Positions 6,579-8,797 of a DNA stretch of 8,797 nt are shown here, in pieces (position 1 is the stretch's first letter; each line of letters begins with the position of its first letter). Made by a program: the position numbers and the translations under genes. Source of the stretch: an uncultured Actinomycetes bacterium (GTDB lineage Bacteria > Actinomycetota > Actinomycetes > Nanopelagicales > Nanopelagicaceae). Location of the stretch: the NCBI GenBank assembly GCA_903932705.1, contig CAIZHC010000018.1, positions 1 through 8,797 on the forward strand, read 5' to 3'. The notes beneath the pieces were generated by a model, which saw only the letters and a list, made by a program, of their open reading frames with translations, had not been told where the DNA came from and ran no database searches.

Positions 6579-7328
6579 CTACTTGAGATCAAGAAAGTGT
6601 TCGAGTCCAAATGTGAGTCCAGGCGTCGAAACAACTTTGCGGACTCCTAGTAATACGCCAGGCATGAATCCGGTGCGATCGATGCTGTCGTGGCGAATGG
6701 TGAGTGTCTCTCCGACATCTCCAAGAATTACCTCTTGGTGTGCCACTAAGCCTCGCACGCGCACTGAGTGAATCGGAACATCCCCGACCTTTGCGCCGCG
6801 AGCGCCTTGCAAACCAGAAGAAGTTGCATCAGGCATTGCCTCTTTATTTACTGAAGCACGCGCTTCGGTAATGAGTTCGGCGGTACGCGAAGCTGTTCCT
6901 GATGGAGCATCAGCCTTATTTGGGTGGTGAAGTTCAATTATTTCCACTGATTCGAAGTATTTAGATGCCTGAGCGGCAAACTGCATCATCAATACCGCAC
7001 CAAGTCCAAAGTTTGGTGCAATGAGTGCGCCGACTTCAGGATTAACAGCGAGCCAACCTTTAATGGTCTCTAGTTTTGCAGCGTCGAAGCCTGTAGTTCC
7101 GACAACCACGTTAACTCCATGATTAATTGCAAAATCAAGGTTTCCCATAACTGATTCAGGATGAGTGAAGTCGACAACTACTTGTGCACCACTTGTTACA
7201 AGACTGTTGAGGTCATCACCAAGATCAAGTGCTGCGACGAGTTCTAGGTCTGCAGCCTCATTGATTGCGCCAACTGTTGTAGCGCCCATTCGACCTTTAG
7301 CACCGAGCACCGCTACTTTGATTGTCAT
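6579..7328 (-). CDS. dapB: 4-hydroxy-tetrahydrodipicolinate reductase
   Basis: NAD(P)H-dependent reductase for the step directly after DapA in diaminopimelate/lysine synthesis. The 249 residues match the short actinobacterial form. The nucleotide-binding loop is GAKGRMG (9-15), followed by VVDFTHPE (51-58) and VGTTGF (76-81). The catalytic/substrate block ELHHPNKADAPSGTA (132-146) supplies His134 and Lys138, equivalent to E. coli His159 and Lys163. The ATG at 7328 overlaps the peptidase stop by 4 bp (ATGA), so translational coupling is expected. In this genome it belongs to the pnp-peptidase unit rather than lying beside dapA. Confidence 0.97.
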   Translation of the reverse strand: MTIKVAVLGAKGRMGATTVGAINEAADLELVAALDLGDDLNSLVTSGAQVVVDFTHPESVMGNLDFAINHGVNVVVGTTGFDAAKLETIKGWLAVNPEVGALIAPNFGLGAVLMMQFAAQASKYFESVEIIELHHPNKADAPSGTASRTAELITEARASVNKEAMPDATSSGLQGARGAKVGDVPIHSVRVRGLVAHQEVILGDVGETLTIRHDSIDRTGFMPGVLLGVRKVVSTPGLTFGLEHFLDLK

Positions 7329-8596
7329 GCGATTACCTTCTCAAACTTTGTGGCTGATTTAAAGGGACCGACAAGTGCAAGAGTAGAAGGTCGAGGCAGG
7401 ATCGTGCTGGCAATTGCCTTAATTTCATCAGGTGTTACACGCGCAATCTGAGCCAAGATTTCATCGAAGCTCATCACCTCGCCATAAACCAATTCGCTCT
7501 TACCAATACGCATCATGCGAGAGCCTGTATCTTCTTGGCTCAAGACCAAGGACCCTGTAACTGAGCCCTTAGCGCGGGTGATCTCTTCATCGGTCAAACC
7601 GTTCTGGGCAATATCAAATGAGATGTCGCGAATAATCTTGATGACTTCTTCAGTCTTATTTGGTTGGCAACCAGCGTAGAAGGACATGGTGCCGGCGCCA
7701 GAGAATTGTTGGACATATGAGTAGACCGAATACGCCAAGCCGCGCTTTTCGCGGATCTCTTGGAATAAGCGGGAGGACATTCCGCCACCCATAGCGGATG
7801 CCAGAATGCTCAGAGCAAAGCGACGTTCATCGCTGCGCTCAACACCTTGCACTCCAAGAAGAAGGTGTGACTGCTCGGTCTTGCGATCAATAATTCCCAC
7901 GGTGCCAGTCCCCCGCGCTTTAACGACAGGTGCATGGCGAAGATTTGGGGTGTTATCGGGCACATCAAGGAAGCCATCGCGAGAGATTGCTTGCTCGATA
8001 AGTTTCACAACCTTCTTGTGGCTGATATTTCCAGCGACCGCAATAACGATATCTTCTGGGCGGTAGCGCTTCTTGTAATAATTAAATATTGAATTTCGTG
8101 ACATTCCATTAATGGATTCAGGTGTGCCCAGAATTGAGCGACCAAGCGGTGTATCGCCGTAATAAGTCTCGAGGTATAAGTCATGGATGAGATCCGATGG
8201 ATCATCATCACGCATCGACATCTCTTCAAGAACAACAGTGCGTTCAGCATCAACATCAGCAGCTGTCACAAGAGAGGATGTAATTAAATCTGCGATGACA
8301 TCGACCGCGAGCGGCAGGTCGGTATCAATCACACGAGCGTAGAAGCAGGTGTACTCCTTACCAGTGAAGGCATTCATCTCGCCGCCGACTGCTTCAATAG
8401 ATGAAGAGATCGCCATGGCGTCGCGGCGGGAAGTTCCTTTAAAGAGTAAATGTTCTAGAAAGTGTGAAGCTCCCGCGACGGACAAAGTCTCATCACGGGA
8501 GCCCACATTGACCCAAACACCAAACGTTGCGGAGCGAACGGTTGAAACCTCTTCGGTAACAATTCGTAAGCCGCTAGGCAGAATGGTGCGTGCCAT
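7325..8596 (-). CDS. M16 family zinc metallopeptidase (PepR-like, pitrilysin/MPP superfamily)
   Basis: A 423-residue processing-type peptidase orthologous by position and sequence style to M. tuberculosis Rv2782c (PepR). The inverted zinc motif HxxEH is HFLEH (45-49), and the distal glutamate is in ERTVVLEEM (Glu124/125). The second half keeps the MGGGMSSRLFQEIREKRGLAYSVYSY block (269-294) with the Arg and Tyr residues that shape the active site in two-domain M16 enzymes. No signal peptide is visible, so it is probably cytoplasmic. The ATG at 8596 lies 3 bp after the pnp stop, with no good ribosome site of its own, suggesting coupled translation. Family certain; physiological substrate unknown. 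Confidence 0.93.
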   Translation of the reverse strand: MARTILPSGLRIVTEEVSTVRSATFGVWVNVGSRDETLSVAGASHFLEHLLFKGTSRRDAMAISSSIEAVGGEMNAFTGKEYTCFYARVIDTDLPLAVDVIADLITSSLVTAADVDAERTVVLEEMSMRDDDPSDLIHDLYLETYYGDTPLGRSILGTPESINGMSRNSIFNYYKKRYRPEDIVIAVAGNISHKKVVKLIEQAISRDGFLDVPDNTPNLRHAPVVKARGTGTVGIIDRKTEQSHLLLGVQGVERSDERRFALSILASAMGGGMSSRLFQEIREKRGLAYSVYSYVQQFSGAGTMSFYAGCQPNKTEEVIKIIRDISFDIAQNGLTDEEITRAKGSVTGSLVLSQEDTGSRMMRIGKSELVYGEVMSFDEILAQIARVTPDEIKAIASTILPRPSTLALVGPFKSATKFEKVIA

Positions 8597-8599
8597 TAA

Positions 8600-8797
8600 T
8601 TATTCAGCTGGTGCGTCAGTTGGAGTTGTTCCATCAGCAAGAACTGGAACCAAAGAGAACTTGCCCTTTGGATCAATCTCGTTGATCTCAACTTCAATCT
8701 TGTCGCCAACCTTCATTACCTCTTCGAGGTTCTCAATGCGCTTTCCACCATGCATCTTGCGGATCTGCGAGATGTGGAGCAAGCCATCTTTACCAGG
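8600..8797 (-). CDS. pnp: polynucleotide phosphorylase, C-terminal S1 domain (5' part outside window)
   Basis: Only the last 65 codons are present; the frame is open to the right edge. The visible residues read as the S1 RNA-binding domain that ends PNPase: [18 protein letters not shown], then [16 protein letters not shown] and [10 protein letters not shown], followed by a short acidic tail. The sequence pattern (IRKxxGGKR, KxSLVPV) is that of actinobacterial PNPase (GpsI) rather than ribosomal protein S1. PNPase is a 3'-5' phosphorolytic exoribonuclease. The following M16 peptidase gene starts 3 bp after its stop, the same order as in mycobacteria. Confidence 0.93.
   Translation of the reverse strand, partial: PGKDGLLHISQIRKMHGGKRIENLEEVMKVGDKIEVEINEIDPKGKFSLVPVLADGTTPTDAPAE

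Overview
The window is an ordinary, densely packed stretch of actinobacterial core genome. The gene order on the minus strand (pnp, an M16 peptidase, dapB, then thyX, dapA, rnj, ftsK) is the arrangement I know from mycobacteria and streptomycetes (the Rv2783c to Rv2748c region of M. tuberculosis). The proteins read as clear actinobacterial orthologues. Codon use is mixed, with many A/T-ending codons, rather than strongly G+C-rich. Intergenic gaps are tiny. Together this suggests a streamlined, moderate-G+C actinobacterium such as a freshwater acI lineage (Nanopelagicales, 'Ca. Planktophila'-like). That lineage assignment is inference and was not tested.

Layout from right to left, the direction of transcription for most genes. 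The window opens at its right edge inside the 3' end of pnp (S1 domain). It continues with a zinc M16 peptidase of the PepR type, dapB, and a small glutaredoxin/mycoredoxin-like protein. These four are so close (3 bp gap, 4 bp overlap, 43 bp gap) that they probably form one transcription unit. Next comes the only plus-strand block, azlC-azlD, a two-subunit branched-chain amino acid exporter. It starts divergently from thyX across a 56-bp promoter region and ends tail-to-tail with the glutaredoxin gene, with the stop codons overlapping. The second minus-strand unit is thyX, dapA, rnj and ftsK; ftsK runs off the left edge after about 628 codons.

Functionally the genes combine RNA turnover (PNPase and RNase J), the diaminopimelate/lysine pathway needed for peptidoglycan (DapA and DapB, consecutive steps), thymidylate synthesis (flavin-dependent ThyX), chromosome segregation (FtsK), thiol redox, proteolysis and amino-acid export. 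No stretch longer than about 60 bp lacks a gene. I see no tRNA or rRNA gene, mobile element, CRISPR array or prophage, and I did not find an undescribed system. The most notable items are a perfect 16-bp palindrome overlapping the rnj stop codon, the azlCD/glutaredoxin block between dapB and thyX, and the overlapping convergent stops of azlD and the glutaredoxin gene.
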